A DNA stretch of 64,000 nucleotides from CAZCVI01 sp964502145 (GCA_964502145.1 CAZCVI010000012.1:1-64000); one strand, 5' to 3'; shown: positions 26,261-36,398, counted from the stretch's first letter. Numbers and translations: made by a program. Notes: generated from the letters alone by a model not told the origin.

Positions 26261-26289
26261 TTGACTTGCAATGGTAATTGCAGTACAAT
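26261..26289 (+). promoter_or_regulatory. htpG promoter with a perfect inverted repeat in its spacer
   Basis: TTGACT (26261-26266), 17-bp spacer, TACAAT (26284-26289). The spacer contains tgcaat-ggta-attgca (26267-26282), a perfect 6-bp inverted repeat well placed for a repressor. Confidence 0.7.
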
Positions 26290-26377
26290 ATTGCTTTCAA
26301 AAGATTACTAGAATCTTACGAATTTGAAAACCAAACGAAAAACTTAAATGATAACCTTTTCAACACGGAGAAAATAA

Positions 26378-28474
26378 ATGACTGAAGAAAAACCAAAAAA
26401 AGAGAAAAAACCAAAAACCACTGCCACACCGACGACTGGCAAAAAAACTCCCAAAGCAGGGACGGAATCCACTACCAAAGAAACCCATGTTTTCCAGGCT
26501 GAAACGAAAGAACTGCTAAACATTATGATAAACTCCCTCTATACCCACCGGGAAATATTCTTAAGGGAGTTGATTTCCAATGCTTCCGATGCGATTGACA
26601 AACTTAATTTCCGTTCCCTCACCGATCCGGGGTTACTGGAAGAAGATGGCAACTTTAAAATCGAACTGGGTATTGATAAAGAAGCCAAAACCTTCACTAT
26701 TTCAGATAACGGCATCGGTATGACGACCGAGGAAGTGATTGAGAATATCGGCACTATTGCCAAATCGGGTTCCAAATCGTTTCTCGAAAGCATCAAGAAC
26801 AAAGACGAAGTGGAATTGATCGGGAAATTCGGCGTGGGCTTCTACTCGGCTTTTATGGTGGCTGAAAAAGTAGAATTAACCACCCGCACTGCCGGTTCCC
26901 CCATGGGCACCCACTGGGAATCCCACGGCGACGGCACCTATACACTGGAAAAAGTAAAAAAAGATAGCCGCGGCACCGATATTACCCTGCACCTACGCCC
27001 AGAATCCTATAAAGACGTCGACCCCACGGAAGATTTTTCCAATCAATACACGATTCAAAACCTCGTAAAAAAATACTCGGACTACATCGCCTATCCGATT
27101 GAAATGGATTTCACCCGCGAAGAATATGAACGCGATAAAGATGGCAAAATGATCGAAGGCGGCAAATCGCAAACGATCATTGATCGCAAAACCCTTAATT
27201 CTCAAACCCCGATCTGGGAAAGAGACAAAACCAAAATCACCACAGACGAGTATTTCCAGTTTTACAAGCATCATTTCCACGATTGGAACGAGTTCGCCGA
27301 TGTCATTCATATTAAAGCGGAAGGCAATATCCAGTATACGGCCCTGTTATTTATTCCCAGTAAGCCACCATCCAATTTGTACGAAAAGACCTACAGTGCT
27401 GGAATTCATCTCTATTCCAACCACATCTTTGTCATGTCCGATTGCCGCGACCTCTTGCCCGATCATTTACGCTTTGTCCGTGGTCTGGTGGATTCCGCTG
27501 ATTTCTCCCTCAATATTTCCAGGGAAATCTTGCAGCATAACGACCAGTTAAAAGTGATTGGCAAGAGCCTGGAAAAACGGGTGCTCAAAGCATTGGAAAA
27601 TCTCTTGAAAGATGAGAGAAAAACCTATGAAGAAGTCTGGAAAGAAGTAGGCAAAGCCATCAAAGGCGGTATCTATATGGCTTATAAAAACAAAGAGTCA
27701 CTTCAAGACCTGGTGTTGTTCCCTTCCTCTCACAAAGAAGATGGATATACTACCTTAAAAGAGTATGTCGAACGCATGCTTCCCGGTCAGAAGTATATCT
27801 TCTTTGCTCCCGGCAAAGACCTTGAAGCCATCAAACGAATGCCCCAGTTAGAGATTTTCAGGGACAAGAGCATTGAAATACTTTTCTTCATGGACAAGAT
27901 CGATGAATTTGTAACCCAGAACCTTGATGAATACGACGGCAAGAAATTGATGTCTATCACCCGTCAAGACCTCGACCTGGATAATCTGTTAGAAGGCGAA
28001 GACAAAGATAAAGCGAGCGAAGAAGCCAAGCAGAAACAAGCAGAGAAAGAAAAAGAGAAAGCCAAAGACAAAGAAAAAGAAGAAAAATACAAGGACCTCT
28101 TTACTGCCATGAAAAACCACCTGGGCGACAAAGTAACCGCTGTCCGATTGAGCAAGCGCTTAACGACCAGTCCCGTGTGTCTGGTTTCCAGTAACTCCGG
28201 TGTGACCTTTAATATGGAGCAGTTGTTACGGGGCGCCAACCAGATCACTTCCAAAGCTACCAAGATCATGGAACTCAATGAGAAACACCAGATTTTCACC
28301 GTATTGCAGGACATGTACGCCAAAGATAAAAATTCCCCCCATCTGAAACCGTTCAGCGAACTGTTGTACCAACAGGCCATGTTGATCGAAGGGTATGAAC
28401 TGGAAAATCCCGTTGAATTTTCCAATCTCATCAGCGACATGATGGTCACTGCCTATCAGAATAAAGCAATTTAG
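26378..28474 (+). CDS. htpG: HtpG, bacterial Hsp90 chaperone
   Basis: Full-length Hsp90 (698 residues). The GHKL ATPase domain shows LRELISNASDAIDKL, DNGIGMT, and GKFGVGFYSAFMVA; the middle domain shows GLVDSADFSLNISRE (about residues 375-390); the C-terminal dimerisation domain ends with ELENPVEFSNLISDMM. Two oddities: a basic Lys/Pro/Thr-rich N-terminal extension of about 36 residues before the conserved ETHVFQAETKELL start, and a highly charged Lys/Glu stretch (about residues 540-575) between middle and C-terminal domains, longer than in E. coli. It assists folding of specific clients under stress. Confidence 0.97.
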   Translation: MTEEKPKKEKKPKTTATPTTGKKTPKAGTESTTKETHVFQAETKELLNIMINSLYTHREIFLRELISNASDAIDKLNFRSLTDPGLLEEDGNFKIELGIDKEAKTFTISDNGIGMTTEEVIENIGTIAKSGSKSFLESIKNKDEVELIGKFGVGFYSAFMVAEKVELTTRTAGSPMGTHWESHGDGTYTLEKVKKDSRGTDITLHLRPESYKDVDPTEDFSNQYTIQNLVKKYSDYIAYPIEMDFTREEYERDKDGKMIEGGKSQTIIDRKTLNSQTPIWERDKTKITTDEYFQFYKHHFHDWNEFADVIHIKAEGNIQYTALLFIPSKPPSNLYEKTYSAGIHLYSNHIFVMSDCRDLLPDHLRFVRGLVDSADFSLNISREILQHNDQLKVIGKSLEKRVLKALENLLKDERKTYEEVWKEVGKAIKGGIYMAYKNKESLQDLVLFPSSHKEDGYTTLKEYVERMLPGQKYIFFAPGKDLEAIKRMPQLEIFRDKSIEILFFMDKIDEFVTQNLDEYDGKKLMSITRQDLDLDNLLEGEDKDKASEEAKQKQAEKEKEKAKDKEKEEKYKDLFTAMKNHLGDKVTAVRLSKRLTTSPVCLVSSNSGVTFNMEQLLRGANQITSKATKIMELNEKHQIFTVLQDMYAKDKNSPHLKPFSELLYQQAMLIEGYELENPVEFSNLISDMMVTAYQNKAI

Positions 28475-28499
28475 CAGCACACTAGCCAATATCGCCGCA

Positions 28500-28544
28500 G
28501 AAATCGCGGAGAACACAGATTTTATCCGTGTTCTCTGCGATTTC
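28500..28544 (+). terminator. hairpin downstream of htpG
   Basis: 17-base arms gaaatcgcggagaacac/gtgttctctgcgatttc with one mismatch and an 11-base loop, 26 bases past the stop. No strong T-run follows. Confidence 0.6.
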
Positions 28545-28601
28545 GGTTGATAAAAACAGCTTGGGACTAAAGCTTTTTATTTTTTTTACGAAATAGTTTA
28601 T

Positions 28602-28904
28602 ATGGAAACACGGCAAATATTCAGGATTAGCAAACGATTATTAATCAAAGTGAATGGCCTTACCAGCGTGATGGTCGATATATCTAAAATCGGCATGAAA
28701 TTAATACTCCCTATTCTTCTTAAAAGACGGGAGGTTGTGATCACGTTTCGGATGGATAACAGGATCGTGGATTTGAAAGGCGATGTTCGTTGGATTCATA
28801 AAGAACCCACTATTTACGATCAAGCCCAGTACCAGGTGGGAGTACTTTTGGATGACCCACCCGAAGAATATTTGGAAATGGTGGATGAACTCTCGCAAGA
28901 ATAA
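28602..28904 (+). CDS. PilZ-domain protein, 100 aa
   Basis: A single-domain protein that fits PilZ, the c-di-GMP receptor fold: an RxxxR motif in FRISKRL (about residues 8-12) and the D/NxSxxG motif as VDISKIGMKL (about 25-34), followed by beta strands with GDVRWIHKE. The binding residues for c-di-GMP are therefore present. Target unknown; flagellar or surface output is plausible, given flagellin and chemoreceptor genes in the window. The Shine-Dalgarno is poor. Confidence 0.75.
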   Translation: METRQIFRISKRLLIKVNGLTSVMVDISKIGMKLILPILLKRREVVITFRMDNRIVDLKGDVRWIHKEPTIYDQAQYQVGVLLDDPPEEYLEMVDELSQE

Positions 28905-28996
28905 CCTCAGACTTCCTGATCCTTGTAGCGTTCATTGATACTTATTTTTGCACCCCCAATACCCACGTCCCGATTTATTATCAAAAAAGGAAGTAC

Positions 28997-29025
28997 TTGA
29001 TTTTTTGAGGGTTTTAGGGTATATT
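28997..29025 (+). promoter_or_regulatory. sigma70 promoter of the helicase-methyltransferase operon
   Basis: TTGATT (28997-29002), 17-bp spacer, TATATT (29020-29025), 41 bases before the ATG of the helicase gene. Confidence 0.7.
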
Positions 29026-29066
29026 ACTCTATGATCAATGAATATAAAGCCTTGGAACGGGGTTAA

Positions 29067-32000
29067 ATGCCGCGAATTTTTGATAATATTGAAGAGAAGT
29101 TACTCCCAGCGATTCGGGAAACGATAGCCGCGTCCTATCGCGCGGATTTTTGCGTCGGGTATTTTAATTTACGCGGTTGGCAGGCGATTCTGGACCAAAT
29201 CGAATACTGGTCAGGCGGCGACAATAACTGCTGCCGCTTGCTCATCGGCATGCAACGACGCCAAGAATCACCCGTTCAAATCGATACGGCCACAGCCCTG
29301 CGCATTAAAAAACAAACAGCGGAAAACTTCCGCGAACAACTCGCCGCTGGCGTTCCTTCCAAAGCAGATGAAATCAGCTTGCGACGCTTGGCGGAACAAT
29401 TACGTGCGGGAAAAGTAAAGGTCAAACTCCACTTGCAACACACCCTCCATGCGAAACTGTATCTCTTCTTCCGCCACGACGCCATCTGCCCGATGGTGGG
29501 TTATATGGGCAGCAGCAACCTCACTTTTGCCGGTTTGCAACAACAGGGGGAACTCAATATCGACGTGATGGACGGCGACGCCTGCAAAAAGCTGGCCAAG
29601 TGGTTCGATGAACGCTGGGAGAACCGCTGGAGCCTGGATATCTCCCTGGAACTGGCTGATATTATCTTCTCCGGCTGGGTGCGGGAAGTACCGATTCCAC
29701 CCTACCATATCTATTTGAAAATGGCCTATCATCTCTCCCACGAAGCACGCACCGGTATCAGTGAATTTGCCGTGCCCGAAGAGTTCAATAATATCTTACT
29801 GGATTTCCAGAAAGCCGCTGTGAAGATTGCCGCCCATCATTTAAATAAACGCGGTGGCGTGTTGATCGGCGATGTCGTGGGACTGGGGAAAACCATCATG
29901 GCCGTGGCCGTGGCACGCATGATGGATGAGGCCCACGGCTTTGAAACCCTCATCATCTGCCCAAAGAACCTGGTTCCCATGTGGGCGGATTATTGCCAGC
30001 GGTATCATGTGCGGGCCAAAGTGCTCTCCTTGAGTCGCGTCACTTTGGATTTACCGCAGATGCGCCGCTACCGCATCCTGTTGATTGATGAAAGCCATAA
30101 CCTACGCAATCGGGAAGGGAAACGCTACCGCACTATCCATGAATATATCCAACAAAACGAAAGCAAATGCATCCTGCTTTCCGCCACGCCATATAATAAG
30201 GATTACCTCGATTTGTCCAACCAACTGCGCTTGTTTGTGGGGGAAGATACGGACCTGGGCATGCGCCCGGAACAATTGCTACGGGAAATTGGCGAAACGG
30301 AGTTTCTGCGTCGTTTTCAATGCCCCGTGCGTTCCCTCGCGGCCTTTGAAAAAAGCACCCATACCGATGATTGGCGCGAATTGATGCGCCATTATCTCGT
30401 GCGTCGCACCCGTACCTTTATCCAGGACAATTATGCCCGCCAGGAACCCGGCCACTCCCGCAAGTTCTTAACTTTTGCCGATGGTAGCCGTTCCTATTTC
30501 CCCAATCGCACCCCCCGTACCATCACCTATCAGATGGTGGATGGGAAAAACGACGATCCCTATGCCCGTTTGTATTCCCCGGAGGTAGTGGACACCATTA
30601 ATGCCTTGGCCCTGCCCCGTTATGGCCTGGGAAATTATATTACGCCCACGCCCCGCCAGAAACCCAATGCCACGGAAGCCAAAATCATGCAAAACCTGTC
30701 ACGGGCGGGCAAACGGTTGATGGGGTTTTGTCGTACCAATCTTTTTAAACGGTTGGAGAGTAGCGGTATGGCCTTTATGTTATCTATTGAACGGCATATC
30801 CTGCGTAATTTTGTCTATTTGTATGCCATTGAACATCACCTGCCATTGCCTATTGGTACCCAAGACGCGGCCATTCTGGATTCCTGGATTTTTGATGGCG
30901 ACAGTGACATGGAACCGGAAACCTATGTGCCGCTAAATGAAGAGGAAGAGGAAATAACAAAACCCAATCCCCCGCAGGCGCGGTTGCGCACGGTGGCGGA
31001 TTTTATTGAACGCGCCCGTGCTATTTACCTGTTATATGCCGACCCCTATAAAAAGAGGTTCCAATGGTTGCGGGCCGATCTGTTTGTGCCCGCTCTCGCC
31101 CATGATTTGCAGAATGATGCCCACACTCTTTTTGCCGTGATTCTCGCCGCCGGGGAATGGAACCCGGCGCAGGATCATAAAGTGAACCGCTTGAAGGATG
31201 TTTTGCAAAACCAGCATCCCCATCAGAAGGTACTTATTTTCTCCCAGTTTGCCGATACTGTTTCGTATCTTCAGGACTGTTTGACCGCCGCAGGTATTCA
31301 ACGGGTAGCCGCCGTAACCGGTGCGTGTGCCGACCCTGCCGCATATGCCTGGGCGTTTAGTCCCGTGGGCAGTGGCAAGCGTGCCCAGATATCACCCGCA
31401 GAGGAGTTGCGTGTCTTGATTGCCACCGATGTATTGAGCGAAGGGCAGAATCTTCAGGATTGTGCCATTGTGATTAATTATGATTTGCCTTGGGCCATTA
31501 TCCGTCTGATTCAACGGGTGGGGCGGGTGGACCGTATCGGGCAGAAAGCCGCGCAGATTCTTTGTTACTCGTTTTTACCCGCCGATGGCGTGGAACGGAT
31601 TATCCGGTTACGCTCCCGTATCAGGAACCGTTTGCAAGAGAACGCGGAGGTGGTGGGTACGGACGAGGAATTCTTTGAAGAGGAACGGCAAAACCGCCTG
31701 GTGCTGGATATTTACAATGAAAACGCCGGCATCTTGGATAATGAGACGGACGCTGAAGTGGATATGGCCTCCTATGCTTATCAAATCTGGAAGAATGCCA
31801 TTACCCAGGACCCGGCGCTGGAACAACTCATTCCCAATTTACAACCCGTGGTCTATTCCACCTGTTCTGCTCCCGTCAATACCGGGGCGGATGGGGTGCT
31901 GGTTTATTTGCGCACGCGGCAGGAGAATGATGCGCTGGTCTGGCTGGATAAAAATGGCACTAGTATCACCGAATCGCAAAAAACAATTTTAGATACGGCC

Positions 32001-32420
32001 CGCTGTTTACCGGAAACCCCGGCACTGGTGCCGCTGGAGAATCACCATGAGCTGGTAGGGCTGGGGGTGAAGCTGGTGTTGCGGGAAGAAACATTAAAAG
32101 GCGGACAATTGGGGCGTCCTTCCGGGGCACGGTTTCGCACCTATGAACGGTTGAAACAGTATGTTGGGAAAATAAAAGGGTCCAAAGCCGAACGCCCGGA
32201 TTTGGAACGGGTGATTGATGATATTTTTAACTATCCGTTGCGGCAAGCCGCAGCGGATGTCTTAAATAGGCAATTGCGGCACCATATTTCCGACGAGGAA
32301 TTGGCGCGGTTGGTGATCGCGTTTAAAGAGGAAGACCGCTTGTGTATTATTCATGAAGAAGAACAAAGCAAGGAACCGCAAATTATCTGTTCGTTGGGAT
32401 TAAAAGGTATAAAGGAGTGA
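29067..32420 (+). CDS. HKD (phospholipase D-like) nuclease-SNF2 helicase fusion, 1117 aa
   Basis: N-terminal PLD-like domain (residues about 10-200) with one HKD half-site: HAKLYLFFRHD (about 128-138) followed by GYMGSSNLTFAGL. A superfamily 2 SNF2 motor follows: motif I IGDVVGLGKTIMAV (about 266-279), motif II LLIDESHN (about 337-344), motif III SATPYNKD (about 371), and lobe 2 with LIFSQFADT, LIATDVLSEGQNLQ (about 781-794) and the arginine-finger motif QRVGRVDRIGQ (about 815-825). About 290 residues of unassigned C-terminus remain. Similar helicases occur in DISARM (DrmD) and related restriction-linked defence loci. The first methyltransferase gene starts three bases after the stop, so it is one operon. 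It probably translocates on DNA and cuts or remodels non-self DNA with the methyltransferases marking self, which is inference. Confidence 0.88.
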   Translation: MPRIFDNIEEKLLPAIRETIAASYRADFCVGYFNLRGWQAILDQIEYWSGGDNNCCRLLIGMQRRQESPVQIDTATALRIKKQTAENFREQLAAGVPSKADEISLRRLAEQLRAGKVKVKLHLQHTLHAKLYLFFRHDAICPMVGYMGSSNLTFAGLQQQGELNIDVMDGDACKKLAKWFDERWENRWSLDISLELADIIFSGWVREVPIPPYHIYLKMAYHLSHEARTGISEFAVPEEFNNILLDFQKAAVKIAAHHLNKRGGVLIGDVVGLGKTIMAVAVARMMDEAHGFETLIICPKNLVPMWADYCQRYHVRAKVLSLSRVTLDLPQMRRYRILLIDESHNLRNREGKRYRTIHEYIQQNESKCILLSATPYNKDYLDLSNQLRLFVGEDTDLGMRPEQLLREIGETEFLRRFQCPVRSLAAFEKSTHTDDWRELMRHYLVRRTRTFIQDNYARQEPGHSRKFLTFADGSRSYFPNRTPRTITYQMVDGKNDDPYARLYSPEVVDTINALALPRYGLGNYITPTPRQKPNATEAKIMQNLSRAGKRLMGFCRTNLFKRLESSGMAFMLSIERHILRNFVYLYAIEHHLPLPIGTQDAAILDSWIFDGDSDMEPETYVPLNEEEEEITKPNPPQARLRTVADFIERARAIYLLYADPYKKRFQWLRADLFVPALAHDLQNDAHTLFAVILAAGEWNPAQDHKVNRLKDVLQNQHPHQKVLIFSQFADTVSYLQDCLTAAGIQRVAAVTGACADPAAYAWAFSPVGSGKRAQISPAEELRVLIATDVLSEGQNLQDCAIVINYDLPWAIIRLIQRVGRVDRIGQKAAQILCYSFLPADGVERIIRLRSRIRNRLQENAEVVGTDEEFFEEERQNRLVLDIYNENAGILDNETDAEVDMASYAYQIWKNAITQDPALEQLIPNLQPVVYSTCSAPVNTGADGVLVYLRTRQENDALVWLDKNGTSITESQKTILDTARCLPETPALVPLENHHELVGLGVKLVLREETLKGGQLGRPSGARFRTYERLKQYVGKIKGSKAERPDLERVIDDIFNYPLRQAAADVLNRQLRHHISDEELARLVIAFKEEDRLCIIHEEEQSKEPQIICSLGLKGIKE

Positions 32421-32423
32421 CAC

Positions 32424-35400
32424 ATGGGATTAAATTTAGATAGAACACGGGGTTATCTGACGGAATTTCAGTTTTCCAAAATGTTTACCGAGGAGTTGGG
32501 CTGGTCGTTGCCTGTGTCCAGCGAACCTGTGCCCGTTCTGGCGGATGAACTGCAGTTTAGCCGCACCATGATTGCCCAATTGAGTGGGGTCGGTATATTT
32601 GAGATTACTACTCCTGATGGTCAGATTCCTGATCGAAAGATTTGCGCGGCTATCCATAAAAATATTTCTGCCCAACATCATGAAAACGTGTTGGTTTTTG
32701 TGGACTCTCGTCGTTCCAAAAGTATCTGGTACTGGGGGAAACGGGAGGAGAAGAAAATCTTGCCCAGAGAACATATGTATATGTACGGGCAGCCCGGCGA
32801 TTTGTTTTTGAGTAAACTCAAGGCCATGTTCTTTGATCTTAGTGACTTTGACGAGAACGGCAATGTGCCGGTTATGGAAGTGACGCGGCGCTTGCAAGAG
32901 GCGTTGGATGTGGAACGGGTGACCAAGAAGTTTTATACCGAGTTTCAGGAGCAACACCAAAAATTTCTCGAACTGATCGGCGGCATTACCAACGAACGGG
33001 ATCGGAAATGGTATGCCTCGGTCATGCTGAACCGCTTGATGTTTATTTATTTCTTGCAGCGGAAGTTTTTTATTGATAATGGCGACGACCGATATTTGCA
33101 AAACAAGTTGCTGCAAATGCAGGAGAAAGGTACTGACCTTTATTATGAAAAGTTTCTCACAGTGCTTTTTTTCGAGGGATTTGCCATACCAGAGAAAAAA
33201 CGCACCGATGCAACCAATGCATTATTGGGCAAGATTAAATATTTGAATGGTGGGTTATTTTTGAAACATCCAATTGAGGTAAAGTATTCCAAGGAGAAAA
33301 ATTCCCCTATCACGATACCCGATGAGGCTTTTAAAAACTTGTTTGTTTTGTTTGAAGGGTATTCCTGGAATTTGAATGACACCCCTGGTGGAGCGGATAA
33401 CGAGATCAACACCGATGTATTGGGGTATATTTTTGAAAAGTATATTAACCAGAAGGCCTTTGGTGCTTATTACACCTGTCCGGAAATCACCCAGTACCTC
33501 TGCCAGCGAACCATTCACCAGTTGGTATTGGACCGCATCAATCATCCTGAAATTCCCGGAGTGTTACCCGCCTGTCATTTTGAAGAAATCGGTGAACTGT
33601 GGAAAAAATTGGATGCGAAACTATGCGAGGAGTTGTTGTTTAAGGTATTACCCTCCTTGCATTTATTGGACCCCGCTTGTGGGTCTGCCGCCTTTCTGGT
33701 AGCCGCCATGAAAACATTGATTCATCTGTATTCTGCCGTGATTGGTCAGATTCAGATGAACAATTATCCCCGACTGACCAAATGGTTGGAAGATATTAAA
33801 ACGAAACATCCCAGCGTCAATTATTATATTAAGAAGACCATTATAACGGAAAATCTTTATGGTGTGGATATTATGGAAGAGGGTGTAGAAATCGCCAAGT
33901 TGCGTCTTTTTCTGGCGTTGGTGGCTGCCGCTAGACAAGGAGAAGTGGATGATCTCGAACCATTGCCCAATATTGATTTTAATATTTTGGTCGGTAATTC
34001 GTTGGTGGGGTTGATGTTTGTCGATGATAAAGCTTTCGCCACTAGTTCACAAAGGAATTTATTCCAAAAAAGTTATGCTCAGGTTTTGGCAGAGAAGAAT
34101 CGTTTAATCGGTATGTATCGTCATTCCACCAGTTATACTGAAAATTTGCAACAGTTGCGGGATGATATTGATAAGCAACGGCATGAGGCCATTAATACGC
34201 TTAATGGGATTCTTTGTGATGGGTTCATTGAGTTTAAAATTAAATACGAGGAAGCGATCTGGGATGAGAAAACTAATAAACAGGGCAAAACGGAAAAACG
34301 GCCCCTGGTAGTAGCGGATATGGAAGTCTTAAAACCCTTTCATTGGGGGTTTGAATTTGATGAGATTATTAATATCCATGGTGGTTTTGACGCCATCATT
34401 ACCAATCCTCCATGGGAGATATTCAAGCCCAATGCCAAGGAGTTCTTGGCCGATGAAAAAAGGTCCAAGATAGTTACCAAGAATAAGATGACCATCAAGG
34501 ATTTTGAAAAAGAGCAGGCTACCGTTTTACAAGACCCGGAGATACGCAAGGCATGGTTGCACTATTTAAGCGAGTATCCCCATGTCAGTGCGTTTTTTCG
34601 TGGTGCGCCGCAATATAAGAATCAGATCAGTATTGTTAATGGCAAAAAAGCCGGGACAGATATTAATCTATATAAACTCTTTACGGAACAATGTTTTAAT
34701 CTTTTGAAAAAAGGTGGTTATTGCGGTATCGTTATTCCCAGTGGTATCTACACCGACCTGGGCACCAAACAACTGCGCGAAATGCTGTTTAATCAAACCA
34801 GTGTCACCGGGTTATTCTGTTTTGAGAATAGGAAAGGAATTTTTGAGAATGTAGACAGCCGCTTTAAATTCGTCGTCTTAACCTATGAGAAAGGAAGAGC
34901 TACCAAAGAATTCCCAGCCGCTTTTATGCGGCATGAAGTAAAAGAACTTGAAAGTTTCCCAGAAAAAGGGGCGATGGATATATCCGTTGATTTGGTTCAA
35001 CGTCTTTCCCCAGATTCGCTTTCTGTCATGGAATTTAAGAATCCAATGGATATCGAAATCTGTCAAAGAATGCTCCAATTTCCGTTATTGGGTGCAGATA
35101 TTCCCGATAAATGGAATTTAAAGTTGACCAACGAATTTCATATGAACCTCGACAGCCATTTATTTAAAACTGAACCGGGAAAAGGTCGCTTGCCACTTTA
35201 TGAAGGAAAAATGATTTGGCAATACGAGCATTGTTTGAGTGAACCAAGATATTGGATAGATGAGAAAGTTGGTCGTCAGGCTTTAATAGGGAAAAAAAAA
35301 GATATTATTCAAAAAATGAATTATGAGGGTTACCGAATCGCTCATCGTTCAATTGCAAGTGATACAAATAAAAGAACCATGATAGCAACCGTCCTTCCAC

Positions 35401-36368
35401 CATTTACTTTTTATGGTCACTCGCTTAATGCTTCGATTAATAAATTTAATGGCTCAACCCTTCTTTACATAGTTTCAGTATTGAACAGTTTTGTTGTTGA
35501 TTTTGCAGTGCGAGTCCGTGTAAACACAAACCTTACCATGTTCTATATTTATCAACTTCCCGTCCCTCGTTTAACTGAATCCGATGACGTCTTTTTTCCA
35601 ATCGTAGAGCGCGCCGCGAAATTGATTTGCACGTCACCTGAATTTGATGATCTGGCCAAGGAAATCTTCGGTCCCGAAGCCACCGCCGCCACCATTGGGT
35701 TAACCGATCCAGTAGAACGGGCAGCATGTCGTGCCCAACTGGATGGAATCATTGCTCATTTATACGGTCTCACCCAAGAGGAATTCGCGTACATCCTGAC
35801 CACCTTTCCCATTGTCAAACAAGAGGTCAAAGACGCCGCCTTGGCCGAATATCGTGCCTTGATGCCCCTCGTTCCCGATCAAGAACTCCAGCATCTCATT
35901 AAAAACAAGGAGAGCCTCAACGTCGAATTCAAATCCACCGCCCGCTATAACCTCAACACCCAACGCCCCGATAAAACCATGGAACTCATGATACTAAAAA
36001 CCGTGGCCGCTTTTCTCAATAGCGACGGAGGCACCCTTCTTATCGGCGTGGATGATGACGGCCAAATCCTCGGTCTGACCTCCGATTACAGCACCTTTGG
36101 GAAAAGACCCGATAAAGATGGCTATGAAAACTGGTTGACCTCTTTATTACTCGATCATATCGGCAAGATATTCAGTCCCTATATACGTATTCGTTTTTAT
36201 GCTTTCGGCGGCAAAGAGATTTGCCGCGTAGACGTCAAGATGGCACAGCAACCCGCCTATGTGAAAGAAGGAACGCTGGAAACCTTTTACATTCGCACCA
36301 ACAATTCCACCCGTTCCCTAACCCCCCGCGAAACTGGCACCTACTGCCTGGAAAAATGGGGAAAATAA
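32424..36368 (+). CDS. Eco57I-like N6-adenine DNA methyltransferase fused to AlbA_2 domain, copy 1 (1314 aa)
   Basis: Domain order by eye: N-terminal region 1-330 (possibly a nuclease-like module, FEITTPDGQIPDRK, and helical VTKKFYTEFQEQH..MLNRLMFIYFLQ); methyltransferase about 335-820 with GAYYTCPEI (motif X region), LDPACGSAAFLVAAM (motif I, about 412), and catalytic ITNPPWEIF (motif IV, about 658); divergent target-recognition region about 830-1062; linker; and Schlafen-type AlbA_2 domain about 1155-1300 (ESLNVEFKSTARYN, then AFLNSDGGTLLIGVDDDG). The overall plan matches type IIG/DrmMI/PglX-like methyltransferases, except for the AlbA_2 tail. Shine-Dalgarno aaaggag is present. A paralogue follows directly. 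GC and codon use look like the neighbours. Confidence 0.88.
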   Translation: MGLNLDRTRGYLTEFQFSKMFTEELGWSLPVSSEPVPVLADELQFSRTMIAQLSGVGIFEITTPDGQIPDRKICAAIHKNISAQHHENVLVFVDSRRSKSIWYWGKREEKKILPREHMYMYGQPGDLFLSKLKAMFFDLSDFDENGNVPVMEVTRRLQEALDVERVTKKFYTEFQEQHQKFLELIGGITNERDRKWYASVMLNRLMFIYFLQRKFFIDNGDDRYLQNKLLQMQEKGTDLYYEKFLTVLFFEGFAIPEKKRTDATNALLGKIKYLNGGLFLKHPIEVKYSKEKNSPITIPDEAFKNLFVLFEGYSWNLNDTPGGADNEINTDVLGYIFEKYINQKAFGAYYTCPEITQYLCQRTIHQLVLDRINHPEIPGVLPACHFEEIGELWKKLDAKLCEELLFKVLPSLHLLDPACGSAAFLVAAMKTLIHLYSAVIGQIQMNNYPRLTKWLEDIKTKHPSVNYYIKKTIITENLYGVDIMEEGVEIAKLRLFLALVAAARQGEVDDLEPLPNIDFNILVGNSLVGLMFVDDKAFATSSQRNLFQKSYAQVLAEKNRLIGMYRHSTSYTENLQQLRDDIDKQRHEAINTLNGILCDGFIEFKIKYEEAIWDEKTNKQGKTEKRPLVVADMEVLKPFHWGFEFDEIINIHGGFDAIITNPPWEIFKPNAKEFLADEKRSKIVTKNKMTIKDFEKEQATVLQDPEIRKAWLHYLSEYPHVSAFFRGAPQYKNQISIVNGKKAGTDINLYKLFTEQCFNLLKKGGYCGIVIPSGIYTDLGTKQLREMLFNQTSVTGLFCFENRKGIFENVDSRFKFVVLTYEKGRATKEFPAAFMRHEVKELESFPEKGAMDISVDLVQRLSPDSLSVMEFKNPMDIEICQRMLQFPLLGADIPDKWNLKLTNEFHMNLDSHLFKTEPGKGRLPLYEGKMIWQYEHCLSEPRYWIDEKVGRQALIGKKKDIIQKMNYEGYRIAHRSIASDTNKRTMIATVLPPFTFYGHSLNASINKFNGSTLLYIVSVLNSFVVDFAVRVRVNTNLTMFYIYQLPVPRLTESDDVFFPIVERAAKLICTSPEFDDLAKEIFGPEATAATIGLTDPVERAACRAQLDGIIAHLYGLTQEEFAYILTTFPIVKQEVKDAALAEYRALMPLVPDQELQHLIKNKESLNVEFKSTARYNLNTQRPDKTMELMILKTVAAFLNSDGGTLLIGVDDDGQILGLTSDYSTFGKRPDKDGYENWLTSLLLDHIGKIFSPYIRIRFYAFGGKEICRVDVKMAQQPAYVKEGTLETFYIRTNNSTRSLTPRETGTYCLEKWGK
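34725..34895 (+). repeat. duplicated block A in methyltransferase copies 1 and 2
   Basis: 171 bases read as identical to 38706-38876 in copy 2. It encodes the end of the catalytic domain (IVIPSGIYTDLGTKQLR onward) just upstream of the divergent recognition region. Confidence 0.9.
35637..35974 (+). repeat. duplicated block B in methyltransferase copies 1 and 2
   Basis: 338 bases read as identical to 39627-39964 in copy 2; a shorter, more diverged match is in the relic at about 40886-40985. It encodes the linker and the start of the AlbA_2 domain, just downstream of the divergent recognition region. Confidence 0.9.
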
Positions 36369-36398
36369 ATTGGATTACAGGGATAAACGGAGTAACTC

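Noticed and set aside
32436..33116. 226-residue antisense frame in methyltransferase copy 1
   Set aside because: Shadow of a conserved gene; no promoter or Shine-Dalgarno.
33463..33489. YYTCPE in place of YYTxPE as a lesion in the methyltransferase motif X region
   Set aside because: This position varies in the family (copy 2 has Arg), so it is not evidence of inactivity.
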